From positions 868,001 through 932,000 of the forward strand of contig CAUVYP010000586.1 of NCBI GenBank assembly GCA_963556195.1: a stretch of 64,000 nucleotides of DNA, written 5' to 3'. Each line of letters begins with the position of its first letter. Within the stretch, counting starts at the first letter, position 1. The notes beneath the pieces are model-generated. The model did not search any database. It was given only the letters and a program-made list of their open reading frames with translations, and was not told the origin of the DNA. Origin of the DNA: Sepiola atlantica (lineage: Eukaryota; Mollusca; Cephalopoda; Sepiida; Sepiolidae). This document shows, in pieces, positions 53,399 through 64,000 of the stretch. The position numbers were made by a program, and so were the translations under genes.

Positions 53399-55258
53399 AG
53401 TGCGATTTAAAGTTAGTATCGCTTTTGTTTATAACTTGACCATTCTTTAGAATTGTGCAACGAAACTTTGCAGAGATAAGCGGAGTCACATGCTCTACTG
53501 AAGTACCAAGTTTCAGAAGTGCAGCTCTTTTACTGCCGGAGATATGTCGATACAAACTGAATACGCAAAACATCAACAAAATTTAGCGCGTTTTAAAGTT
53601 GATATCGCTTTTGTTTATAACTTCCACATTTATTTTAATTGTGCAACGAAACTTTGCACAGATTAGCGGAGTCACATTTTCTACTGAAGTACCAAGTTTC
53701 AGAAGTGCAGCTCTTGTACTGCCGGAGATATGTCGATACAAACTGAATACGCAAAATATCAACAAAATTTAGCGCGTTTTAAAGTTGATATCGCTTTTGT
53801 TTATAACTTCCACATTTATTCGAATTGTGCAACGAAACTTTGCACAGATTAGCGGAGTCACATTTTCTACTGAAGTACCAAGTTTCAGAAGTGCAGCTCT
53901 TGTACTGCCGGAGATATGTCGATACAAACTGAATACGCAAACTATCAACAAAATTTAGTGCGATTTAAAGTTGATATCGCTTTTGTTTATAACTTCCACA
54001 TTTATTCGAATTGTGCAACGAAACTTTGCAGAAAGTCGCGGATAGGCCTTTTCTACTGAAGTACAAAGTTTCAGAAGTGCAGCTCTTGTACTGCCGGAGA
54101 TATGTCGATACAAACTGAATACGCAAAACATCAACAACATTTAGCGCGTTTTAAAGTTGATATCGCTTTTGTTTATAACTTCCACATTTATTCGAATTGT
54201 GCAACGAAACTTTGCACAGATTAGCGGAGTCACATTTTCTACTGAAGTACCAAGTTTCAGAAGTGCAGCTCTTGTACTGCCGGAGATATGTCGATACAAA
54301 CTGAATACGCAAACTATCAACAAAATTTAGTGCGATTTAAAGTTGATATCGCTTTTGTTTATAACTTCACCATTCTTTTGAATTGTGCAACGAAACTTTG
54401 CAGAGAAAAGTGGAGTTACATGCTCTACTGAAGTACCAAGTTTCAGAAGTGCAGCTCTTTTACTGCCGGAGATATGTCGATACAAACTGAATACGCAAAA
54501 CATCAACAAAATTTAGCGCGTTTTAAAGTGGATATCGCTTTTGTTTATAACTTCACCATTCTTTAGAATTGTGCAACGAAACTTTGCAGACCGTCGCGGA
54601 GACACACGTTCTACTGAAGTACCAAGTTTCAGAAGTGCAGCTCTTGTACTGCCGGAGATATGTCGATACAAACTGAATACGCAAAACATCAACTAAATTT
54701 AGCGCGTTTTAAAGTTGATATCGCTTTTGTTTATAACTTCCACATTTATTCGAATTGTGCAACGAAACTTTGCACAGATTAGCGGAGTCACATTTTCTAC
54801 TGAAGTACCAAGTTTCAGAAGTGCAGCTCTTGTACTGCCGGAGATATGTTGATACAAACTGAATACGCAAAACATCAACAAAATTTAGCGCGTTTTAAAG
54901 TTGATATCGCTTTTGTTTATAACTTCCACATTTATTCGAATTGTGCAACGAAACTTTGCACAGATTAGCGGAGTAACATTTTCTACTGAAGTACCAAGTT
55001 TCAGAAGTGCAGCTCTTGTACTGCCGGAGATATGTCGATACAAACTGAATACGCAAAACATCAACAAAATTTAGCGCGTTTTAAAGTTGATATCGCTTTT
55101 GTTTATAACTTCCACATTTATTCGAATTGTGCAACGAAACTTTGCAGACAGTCGCGGATAAGCCTTTTCTACTGAAGTACAAAGTTTCAGAAGTGCAGCT
55201 CTTGTACTGCCGGAGATATGTCGATACAAACTGAATACGCAAAACATCAACAAAATTT
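53399..55258. repeat. Ten-monomer block (1860 bp), copy 2 of 2
   Basis: Matches 46703-48562 at offset 6696 with the same cttgaccatt, chimeric B (53957), gaaaagtgg C (54329), gatatgttgatac A (54701) and gataagcc B (55073). Together with the preceding nine-monomer block it forms a 19-monomer (3534-bp) match to 45029-48562. Confidence 0.85.
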
Positions 55259-55816
55259 AGCGCGTTTTAAAGTTGATATCGCTTTTGTTTATAACTTCCA
55301 CATTTATTCGAATTGTGCAACGAAACTTTGCACAGATTAGCGGAGTCACATTTTCTACTGAAGTACCAAGTTTCAGAAGTGCAGCTCTTGTACTGCCGGA
55401 GATATGTCGATACAAACTGAATACGCAAACTATCAACAAAATTTAGTGCGATTTAAAGTTGATATCGCTTTTGTTTATAACTTCACCATTCTTTTGAATT
55501 GTGCAACGAAACTTTGCAGAGATAAGCGGAGTCACATGCTCTACTGAAGTACCAAGTTTCAGAAGTGCAGCTCTTTTACTGCCGGAGATATGTCGATACA
55601 AACTGAATACGCAAAACATCAACAAAATTTAGCGCGTTTTAAAGTGGATATCGCTTTTGTTTATAACTTCCACATTTATTCGAATTGTGCAACGAAACTT
55701 TGCAGACCGTCGCGGAGACACACGTTCTACTAAAGTACCAAGTTTCAGAAGTGCAGCTCTTGTACTGCCGGAGATATGTCGATACAAACTGAATACGCAA
55801 AACATCAACAAAATTT
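53771..55816. repeat. 11-mer (2046 bp), copy 1
   Basis: Order A' B A' C D A A B A' C D, where the B after the first A' is the chimera at 53957. It is repeated at 55817. It overlaps the ten-monomer block, so the 11-mer duplication arose within or after that larger duplication. Confidence 0.8.
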
Positions 55817-57676
55817 AGCGCGTTTTAAAGTTGATATCGCTTTTGTTTATAACTTCCACATTTATTCGAATTGTGCAACGAAACTTTGCACAGATTAGCG
55901 GAGTCACATTTTCTACTGAAGTACCAAGTTTCAGAAGTGCAGCTCTTGTACTGCCGGAGATATGTCGATACAAACTGAATACGCAAACTATCAACAAAAT
56001 TTAGTGCGATTTAAAGTTGATATCGCTTTTGTTTATAACTTCCACATTTATTCGAATTGTGCAACGAAACTTTGCAGAAAGTCGCGGATAGGCCTTTTCT
56101 ACTGAAGTACCAAGTTTCAGAAGTGCAGCTCTTGTACTGCCGGAGATATGTCGATACAAACTGAATACGCAAAACATCAACAAAATTTAGCGCGTTTTAA
56201 AGTTGATATCGCTTTTGTTTATAACTTCCACATTTATTCGAATTGTGCAACGAAACTTTGCACAGATTAGCGGAGTCACATTTTCTACTGAAGTACCAAG
56301 TTTCAGAAGTGCAGCTCTTGTACTGCCGGAGATATGTCGATACAAACTGAATACGCAAACTATCAACAAAATTTAGTGCGATTTAAAGTTGATATCGCTT
56401 TTGTTTATAACTTCACCATTCTTTTGAATTGTGCAACGAAACTTTGCAGAGAAAAGTGGAGTTACATGCTCTACTGAAGTACCAAGTTTCAGAAGTGCAG
56501 CTCTTTTACTGCCGGAGATATGTCGATACAAACTGAATACGCAAAACATCAACAAAATTTAGCGCGTTTTAAAGTGGATATCGCTTTTGTTTATAACTTC
56601 ACCATTCTTTAGAATTGTGCAACGAAACTTTGCAGACCGTCGCGGAGACACACGTTCTACTGAAGTACCAAGTTTCAGAAGTGCAGCTCTTGTACTGCCG
56701 GAGATATGTCGATACAAACTGAATACGCAAAACATCAACTAAATTTAGCGCGTTTTAAAGTTGATATCGCTTTTGTTTATAACTTCCACATTTATTCGAA
56801 TTGTGCAACGAAACTTTGCACAGATTAGCGGAGTCACATTTTCTACTGAAGTACCAAGTTTCAGAAGTGCAGCTCTTGTACTGCCGGAGATATGTTGATA
56901 CAAACTGAATACGCAAAACATCAACAAAATTTAGCGCGTTTTAAAGTTGATATCGCTTTTGTTTATAACTTCCACATTTATTCGAATTGTGCAACGAAAC
57001 TTTGCACAGATTAGCGGAGTAACATTTTCTACTGAAGTACCAAGTTTCAGAAGTGCAGCTCTTGTACTGCCGGAGATATGTCGATACAAACTGAATACGC
57101 AAAACATCAACAAAATTTAGCGCGTTTTAAAGTTGATATCGCTTTTGTTTATAACTTCCACATTTATTCGAATTGTGCAACGAAACTTTGCAGACAGTCG
57201 CGGATAAGCCTTTTCTACTGAAGTACCAAGTTTCAGAAGTGCAGCTCTTGTACTGCCGGAGATATGTCGATACAAACTGAATACGCAAAACATCAACAAA
57301 ATTTAGCGCGTTTTAAAGTTGATATCGCTTTTGTTTATAACTTCCACATTTATTCGAATTGTGCAACGAAACTTTGCACAGATTAGCGGAGTCACATTTT
57401 CTACTGAAGTACCAAGTTTCAGAAGTGCAGCTCTTGTACTGCCGGAGATATGTCGATACAAACTGAATACGCAAACTATCAACAAAATTTAGTGCGATTT
57501 AATGTTGATATCGCTTTTGTTTATAACTTCACCATTCTTTTGAATTGTGCAACGAAACTTTGCAGAGATAAGCGGAGTCACATGCTCTACTGAAGTACCA
57601 AGTTTCAGAAGTGCAGCTCTTTTACTGCCGGAGATATGTCGATACAAACTGAATACGCAAAACATCAACAAAATTT
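55817..57676. repeat. 11-mer (2046 bp), copy 2 (ten monomers match)
   Basis: Order A' B A' C D A A B A' C, then A where copy 1 has D. Shared markers at offset 2046 are the chimeric B (56003), gaaaagtgg (56375), gatatgttgatac (56747) and gataagcc (57119). Here B lacks gtacaaag, and the last C has aatgttgat near 57502. Confidence 0.8.
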
Positions 57677-59350
57677 AGCGCGTTTTAAAGTTGATATCGC
57701 TTTTGTTTATAACTTCCACATTTATTCGAATTGTGCAACGAAACTTTGCACAGATTAGCGGAGTCACATTTTCTACTGAAGTACCAAGTTTCAGAAGTGC
57801 AGCTCTTGTACTGCCGGAGATATGTCGATACAAACTGAATACGAAAAATATCAACAAAATTTAGCGCGTTTTAAAGTTGATATCGCTTTTGTTTATAACT
57901 TCACCATTCTTTTGAATTGTGCAACGAAACTTTGCAGAGATAAGTGGAGTCACATGCTCTACTGAAGTACCAAGTTTCAGAAGTGCAGCTCTTTTACTGC
58001 CGGAGATATGTCGATACAAACTGAATACGCAAAAAATCAACAACATTTAGCGCGTTTTAAAGTTGATATCGCTTTTGTTTATAACTTCCACATTTATTCG
58101 AATTGTGCAACGAAACTTTGCAGACAGTCGCGGATAGGCCTTTTCTACTGAAGTACCAAGTTTCAGAAGTGCAGCTCTTGTACTGCCGGAGATATGTCGA
58201 TACAAACTGAATACGCAAAACATCAACAAAATTTAGCGCGTTTTAAAGTTGATATCGCTTTTGTTTATAACTTCGACATTTATTCGAATTGTGCAACGAA
58301 ACTTTGCACAGATTAGCGGAGTCACATTTTCTACTGAAGTACCAAGTTTCAGAAGTGCAGCTCTTGTACTGCCGGAGATATGTCGATACAAACTGAATAC
58401 GCAAACTATCAACAAAATTTAGTGCGATTTAAAGTTGATATCGCTTTTGTTTATAACTTCCACATTTATTTTAATTGTGCAACGAAACTTTGCAGAGATA
58501 AGCGGAGTCACATGCTCTACTGAAGTACCAAGTTTCAGAAGTGCAGCTCTTTTACTGCCGGAGATATGTCGATACAAACTGAATACGCAAAACATCAACA
58601 AAATTTAGCGCGTTTTAAAGTGGATATCGCTTTTGTTTATAACTTCCACATTTATTCGAATTGTGCAACGAAACTTTGCACAGATTAGCGGAGTCACATT
58701 TTCTACTGAAGTACCAAGTTTAAGAAGTGCAGCTCTTGTACTGCCGGAGATATGTCGATACAAACTGAATACGAAAAATATCAACAAAATTTAGCGCGTT
58801 TTAAAGTTGATATCGCTTTTGTTTATAACTTCCACATTTATTCGAATTGTGCAACGAAACTTTGCACAGATTAGCGGAGTCACATTTTCTACTGAAGTAC
58901 CAAGTTTCAGAAGTGCAGCTCTTGTACTGCCGGAGATATGTCGATACAAACTGAATACGCAAACTATCAACAAAATTTAGTGCGATTTAAAGTTGATATC
59001 GCTTTTGTTTATAACTTCACCATTCTTTTGAATTGTGCAACGAAACTTTGCAGAGATAAGTGGAGTCACATGCTCTACTGAAGTACCAAGTTTCAGAAGT
59101 GCAGCTCTTTTACTGCCGGAGATATGTCGATACAAACTGAATACGCAAAACATCAACAACATTTAGCGCGTTTTAAAGTTGATATCGCTTTTGTTTATAA
59201 CTTCCACATTTATTCGAATTGTGCAACGAAACTTTGCAGACAGTCGCGGATAGGCCTTTTCTACTGAAGTACCAAGTTTCAGAAGTGCAGCTCTTGTACT
59301 GCCGGAGATATGTCGATACAAACTGAATACGCAAAACATCAACAAAATTT
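57677..59350. repeat. Irregular nonamer A-C-B-A'-C-A-A'-C-B (1674 bp)
   Basis: A rearranged stretch. C at 57863 starts agcgcgtttt (A-type) before ttcaccattcttttgaatt, and ends aaaaaatcaacaacat. C at 58421 has agtgcgattt but ttccacatttattttaatt. C at 58979 is followed directly by B. The tail acgaaaaatatc recurs at 57677 and 58607, five monomers apart. Confidence 0.75.
58421..58606. repeat. Chimeric monomer (C ends, A-like middle)
   Basis: Starts agtgcgattt and carries gataagcgg, catgctctac and ctcttttac as class C does, but has the A-subtype ttccacatttattttaatt at positions 38-56. The replaced patch is about 20 bp, consistent with a short conversion tract. Confidence 0.8.
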
Positions 59351-59535
59351 AGCGCGTTTTGAAGTTGATATCGCTTTTGTTTATAACTTCCACATTTATT
59401 CGAATTGTGCAACGAAACTTTGCACAGATTAGCGGAGTCACATTTTCTACTGAAGTACCAAGTTTCAGAAGTGCAGCTCTTGTACTGCCGGAGATATGTC
59501 GATACAAACTGAATACGCAAACTATCAAAAAATTT
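59351..59535. repeat. 185-bp A' monomer with private 1-bp deletion
   Basis: The tail reads aaactatcaaaaaattt, one base short of the normal caacaaaattt form. The start has cgttttgaag instead of cgttttaaag. This deletion is unrelated to the gagtacctgctc deletion in the left half and is not copied elsewhere in the window. Confidence 0.85.
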
Positions 59536-60465
59536 AGTGCGATTTAAAGTTGATATCGCTTTTGTTTATAACTTCACCATTCTTTTGAATTGTGCAACGA
59601 AACTTTGCAGAGATAAGTGGAGTCACATGCTCTACTGAAGTACCAAGTTTCAGAAGTGCAGCTCTTTTACTGCCGGAGATATGTCGATACAAACTGAATA
59701 CGCAAAACATCAACAACATTTAGCGCGTTTTAAAGTGGATATCGCTTTTGTTTATAACTTCCACATTTATTCGAATTGTGCAACGGAACTTTGCAGACCG
59801 TCGCGGAGACACACGTTCTACTGAAGTACCAAGTTTCAGAAGTGCAGCTCTTGTACTGCCGGAGATATGTCGATACAAACTGAATACGCAAAACATCAAC
59901 AAAATTTAGCGCGTTTTAAAGTTGATATCGCTTTTGTTTATAACTTCCACATTTATTCGAATTGTGCAACGAAACTTTGCACAGATTAGCGGAGTCACAT
60001 TTTCTACTGAAGTACCAAGTTTCAGAAGTGCAGCTCTTGTACTGCCGGAGATATGTCGATACAAACTGAATACGCAAACTATCAACAAAATTTAGTGCGA
60101 TTTAAAGTTAGTATCGCTTTTGTTTATAACTTCACCATTCTTTAGAATTGTGCAACGAAACTTTGCAGAGATAAGCGGAGTCACATGCTCTACTGAAGTA
60201 CCAAGTTTCAGAAGTGCAGCTCTTGTACTGCCGGAGATATGTCGATACAAACTGAATACGCAAAACATCAACAAAATTTAGCGCGTTTTAAAGTTGATAT
60301 CGCTTTTGTTTATAACTTCCACATTTATTCGAATTGTGCAACGAAACTTTGCACAGATTAGCGGAGTCACATTTTCTACTGAAGTACCAAGTTTCAGAAG
60401 TGCAGCTCTTGTACTGCCGGAGATATGTCGATACAAACTGAATACGCAAAATATCAACAAAATTT
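59536..60465. repeat. Pentamer C-D-A'-C-A (930 bp)
   Basis: D (59722) has gcaacggaac, a private change. The second C (60094) has the aaagttagtatc start but an A-type ctcttgtac. The segment runs into the deletion junction at 60638. Confidence 0.75.
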
Positions 60466-60787
60466 AGCGCGTTTTAAAGTTGATATCGCTTTTGTTTATA
60501 ACTTCCACATTTATTCGAATTGTGCAACGAAACTTTGCACAGATTAGCGGAGTCACATTTTCTACTGAAGTACCAAGTTTCAGAAGTGCAGCTCTTTTAC
60601 TGCCGGAGATATATCGATACAAACTGAATACGCAAAACTTCCACATTTATTCGAATTGTGCAACGAAACTTTGCACAGATTAGCGGAGTCACATTTTCTA
60701 CTGAAGTACCAAGTTTCAGAAGTGCAGCTCTTGTACTGCCGGAGATATGTCGATACAAACTGAATACGCAAAACATCAACAAAATTT
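60466..60787. repeat. Fused monomer pair with 50-bp internal deletion
   Basis: Two A-type monomers occupy 322 bp instead of 372. The sequence cgcaaaac (60631-60638) runs directly into ttccacattt. This removes the last 13 bp of the first monomer and the first 37 bp of the second. The intact sequence has aac at both ends of the lost segment, so a 3-bp microhomology is present. The first monomer also has ctcttttac and gatatatcg. This is the only large indel in the window. Confidence 0.9.
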
Positions 60788-62833
60788 AGCGCGTTTTAAA
60801 GTTGATATCGCTTTTGTTTATAACTTCCACATTTATTCGAATTGTGCAACGAAACTTTGCAGACAGTCGCGGATAGGCCTTTTCTACTGAAGTACCAAGT
60901 TTCAGAAGTGCAGCTCTTGTACTGCCGGAGATATGTCGATACAAACTGAATACGCAAAACATCAACAAAATTTAGCGCGTTTTAAAGTTGATATCGCTTT
61001 TGTTTATAACTTCGACATTTATTCGAATTGTGCAACGAAACTTTGCACAGATTAGCGGAGTCACATTTTCTACTGAAGTACCAAGTTTCAGAAGTGCAGC
61101 TCTTGTACTGCCGGAGATATGTCGATACAAACTGAATACGCAAACTATCAACAAAATTTAGTGCGATTTAAAGTTAGTATCGCTTTTGTTTATAACTTGA
61201 CCATTCTTTAGAATTGTGCAACGAAACTTTGCAGAGATAAGCGGAGTCACATGCTCTACTGAAGTACCAAGTTTCAGAAGTGCAGCTCTTTTACTGCCGG
61301 AGATATGTCGATACAAACTGAATACGCAAAACATCAACAAAATTTAGCGCGTTTTAAAGTTGATATCGCTTTTGTTTATAACTTCTACATTTATTTTAAT
61401 TGTTCAACGAAACTTTGCACAGATTAGCGGAGTCACATTTTCTACTGAAGTACCAAGTTTCAGAAGTGCAGCTCTTGTACTGCCGGAGATATGTCGATAC
61501 AAACTGAATACGCAAAATATCAACAAAATTTAGCGCGTTTTAAAGTTGATATCGCTTTTGTTTATAACTTCCACATTTATTCGAATTGTGCAACGAAACT
61601 TTGCACAGATTAGCGGAGTCACATTTTCTACTGAAGTACCAAGTTTCAGAAGTGCAGCTCTTGTACTGCCGGAGATATGTCGATACAAACTGAATACGCA
61701 AACTATCAACAAAATTTAGTGCGATTTAAAGTTGATATCGCTTTTGTTTATAACTTGACAATTCTTTTGAATTGTGCAACGAAACTTTGCAGAGATAAGT
61801 GGAGTCACATGCTCTACTGAAGTACCAAGTTTCAGAAGTGCAGCTCTTTTACTGCCGGAGATATGTCGATACAAACTGAATACGCAAAACATCAACAAAA
61901 TTTAGCGCGTTTTAAAGTGGATATCGCTTTTGTTTATAACTTCACCATTCTTTAGAATTGTGCAACGAAACTTTGCAGACCGTCGCGGAGACACACGTTC
62001 TACTGAAGTACCAAGTTTCAGAAGTGCAGCTCTTGTACTGCCGGAGATATGTCGATACAAACTGAATACGCAAAACATCAACTAAATTTAGCGCGTTTTA
62101 AAGTTGATATCGCTTTTGTTTATAACTTCCACATTTATTCGAATTGTGCAACGAAACTTTGCACAGATTAGCGGAGTCACATTTTCTACTGAAGTACCAA
62201 GTTTCAGAAGTGCAGCTCTTGTACTGCCGGAGATATGTCGATACAAACTGAATACGCAAAACATCAACAAAATTTAGCGCGTTTTAAAGTTGATATCGCT
62301 TTTGTTTATAACTTCCACATTTATTCGAATTGTGCAACGAAACTTTGCAGACAGTCGCGGATAGGCCTTTTCTACTGAAGTACCAAGTTTCAGAAGTGCA
62401 GCTCTTGTACTGCCGGAGATATGTCGATACAAACTGAATACGCAAAATATCAACAAAATTTAGCGCGTTTTAAAGTTGATATCGCTTTTGTTTATAACTT
62501 CCACATTTATTCGAATTGTGCAACGAAACTTTGCACAGATTAGCGGAGTCACATTTTCTACTGAAGTACCAAGTTTCAGAAGTGCAGCTCTTGTACTGCC
62601 GGAGATATGTCGATACAAACTGAATACGCAAAACATCAACAAAATTTAGCGCGTTTTAAAGTTGATATCGCTTTTGTTGATAACTTCCACATTTATTCGA
62701 ATTGTGCAACGAAACTTTGCACAGATTAGCGGAGTCACATTTTCTACTGAAGTACAAAGTTTCAGAAGTGCAGCTCTTGTACTGCCGGAGATATGTCGAT
62801 ACAAACTGAATACGCAAAACATCAACAAAATTT
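60788..62833. repeat. Terminal 11-mer (2046 bp), copy 1
   Basis: Order B A' C A A' C D A B A A. Markers shared with the next copy are A' with ttcgacattt (60974) and C with aaagttagtatc and cttgaccatt (61160). A at 61346 has ttctacattt and ttgttcaacg, both private. The 11-mer length matches 53771-55816 but the monomer order differs, so the two are not the same repeat. Confidence 0.8.
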
Positions 62834-64000
62834 AGCGCGTTTTAAAGTTGATATCCCTTTTGTTTATAACTTCCACATTTATTCGAATTGTGCAACGAAA
62901 CTTTGCAGACAGTCGCGGATAGGCCTTTTCTACTGAAGTACCAAGTTTCAGAAGTGCAGCTCTTGTACTGCCGGAGATATGTCGATACAAACTGAATACG
63001 CAAAACATCAACAAAATTTAGCGCGTTTTAAAGTTGATATCGCTTTTGTTTATAACTTCGACATTTATTCGAATTGTGCAACGAAACTTTGCACAGATTA
63101 GCGGAGTCACATTTTCTACTGTAGTACCAAGTTTCAGAAGTGCAGCTCTTGTACTGCCGGATATATGTCGATACAAACTGAATACGCAAACTATCAACAA
63201 AATTTAGTGCGATTTAAAGTTAGTATCGCTTTTGTTTATAACTTGACCATTCTTTAGAATTGTGCAACGAAACTTTGCAGAGATAAGCGGAGTCACATGC
63301 TCTACTGAAGTACCAAGTTTCAGAAGTGCAGCTCTTTTACTGCCGGAGATATGTCGATACAAACTGAATACGCAAAACATCAACAAAATTTAGCGCGTTT
63401 TAAAGTTGATATCGCTTTTGTTTATAACTTCCACATTTATTTTAATTGTGCAACGAAACTTTGCACAGATTAGCGGAGTCACATTTTCTACTGAAGTACC
63501 AAGTTTAAGAAGTGCAGCTCTTGTACTGCCGGAGATATGTCGATACAAACTGAATACGCAAAATATCAACAAAATTTAGCGCGTTTTAAAGTTGATATCG
63601 CTTTTGTTTATAACTTCAACATTTATTCGAATTGTGCAACGAAACTTTGCACAGATTAGCGGTTTCACATTTTCTACTGAAGTACCAAGTTTCAGAAGTG
63701 CAGCTCTTGTACTGCCGGAGATATGTCGATACAAACTGAATACGCAAACTATCAACAAAATTTAGTGCGATTTAAAGTTGATATCGCTTTTGTTTATAAC
63801 TTGACCATTCTTTTGAATTGTGCAACGAAACTTTGCAGAGATAAGTGGAGTCACATGCTCTACTGAAGTACCAAGTTTCAGAAGTGCAGCTCTTTTACTG
63901 CCGGAGATATGTCGATACAAACTGAATACGCAAAACATCAACAAAATTTAGCGCGTTTTAAAGTGGATATCGCTTTTGTTTATAACTTCACCATTCTTTA
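62834..64000. repeat. Terminal 11-mer, copy 2 (cut by window edge)
   Basis: Matches 60788-61954 at offset 2046: B A' C A A' C and a partial D. Private changes include gatatccctttt near 62853, ctgtagtacc near 63120, gccggatatatg near 63157 and gcggtttcac near 63659. It continues past the right edge. Confidence 0.8.
63950..64000. repeat. Partial class D monomer at right edge
   Basis: The first 51 bp of a monomer, with aaagtggatatc and ttcaccattcttta, the left form typical of class D after C. The array continues to the right. Confidence 0.9.

Larger units (their letters stand above)
1..64000. repeat. Satellite DNA array, 186-bp monomer, 344 tandem copies
   Basis: The whole window is a head-to-tail repeat of one 186-bp monomer in a single orientation. 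The recurring anchors agcgcgtttt, gttgatatcgc, aattgtgcaacgaaac, aagtttcagaagtgcag, gccggagatatgtcg and aaactgaatacgcaaa return every 186 bp from end to end. Complete monomers run from 21 to 63949. The only phase shifts are five 1-bp losses and one 50-bp loss. The consensus is about 37% GC. No unique DNA interrupts the array, so every stretch without a gene is this satellite. The 186-bp length is in the range of one nucleosome plus linker, as for many centromeric satellites; a centromeric or heterochromatic role is inference. The family is not recognised. Confidence 0.98.

Noticed and set aside
59173..59520. 115-codon minus-strand open frame
   Set aside because: It exists only because cgttttaaag became cgttttgaag near 59359, removing a stop in a second frame of the satellite. 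It spans two monomers and has no independent coding signal.
59359..59547. Plus-strand open frame of 62 codons
   Set aside because: Created by the same substitution plus the 1-bp deletion near 59530; a satellite artefact.
60480..60787. Plus-strand 67-codon frame and two overlapping minus-strand frames at the deletion
   Set aside because: The 50-bp deletion at 60638 joins frames of adjacent monomers; there is no conserved protein or start signal.
19..64000. One 60-61-codon open frame per monomer on the minus strand
   Set aside because: 186 is divisible by 3, so one frame stays open across each monomer by periodicity. Each frame begins at a TTG, ends at the same TAA, and has no convincing start context. 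The class cassette changes the predicted residues freely, 1-bp deletions and stop-creating substitutions are tolerated, and a shift in the caacaaaat tail alone removes the start. Not treated as coding.
1..64000. CRISPR array
   Set aside because: Repeats are 186 bp, contiguous and without unique spacers, and no cas-like gene is present.
1..64000. Telomeric repeats or tandem 5S/other RNA genes
   Set aside because: No short telomere-type motif is iterated and no recognised RNA gene sequence occurs in the monomer.
1..64000. Transposon-derived tandem repeat with terminal inverted repeats
   Set aside because: No terminal inverted repeats, target-site duplications or transposase fragments are visible at any monomer border.

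Overview
The window is one uninterrupted block of tandem satellite DNA. From base 21 to 63949 I count 344 head-to-tail monomers of a 186-bp repeat in one orientation, with 20 bp of a partial monomer at the left edge and 51 bp at the right edge. The arithmetic closes exactly: 344 x 186 minus 55 bp, where the 55 bp are five 1-bp deletions and one 50-bp deletion. I see no protein-coding gene, RNA gene, transposon insertion, CRISPR array, operon or unique sequence. Consensus GC is about 37%. A homogeneous 64-kb array with higher-order structure indicates a eukaryotic nuclear chromosome, probably centromeric, pericentromeric or subtelomeric heterochromatin. An invertebrate is my weak guess; I do not recognise the satellite family and cannot name the species.

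Throughout, monomer position 1 is the first base of agcgcgtttt (or agtgcgattt). Monomers fall into four classes by a 21-bp cassette at positions 75-95. Class A has agattagcgg (A2 ends in catgctc instead of cattttc), B has acagtcgcggatagg, C has gataagcgg and usually ctcttttac further on, and D has accgtcgcggagac. A-prime (A') is an A whose tail reads aaactatc; it almost always precedes C. The basic higher-order unit is a hexamer, C-D-A-A-B-A', of 1116 bp. A second module is the trimer C-A-A'.

Layout: (1) 1-10786 and 10787-about 21480 are two nearly identical copies of a 58-monomer superunit built from variant hexamers. (2) About 20.3-28.9 kb holds two copies of a 24-monomer (4464-bp) unit rich in D-A-A. 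(3) About 30.1-36.8 kb holds a hexamer, then a 13-mer, then a 17-mer that differ in the number of B-A dimers. (4) From about 37.8 kb to the right edge the array switches to an octamer grammar (trimer plus a pentamer C-D-A-B-A') that has been re-duplicated in units of 8, 17, 36, 24, 12 and 11 monomers. Nested near-identical duplications, chimeric monomers and a microhomology deletion together point to recent unequal exchange and gene conversion.

There are no genes to work together here. What is worth a second look is the multi-scale amplification history, two strongly conserved blocks in the monomer, a short inverted repeat that brackets the class-defining cassette, and a partial CENP-B-box-like stretch. 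All class assignments were made by eye.
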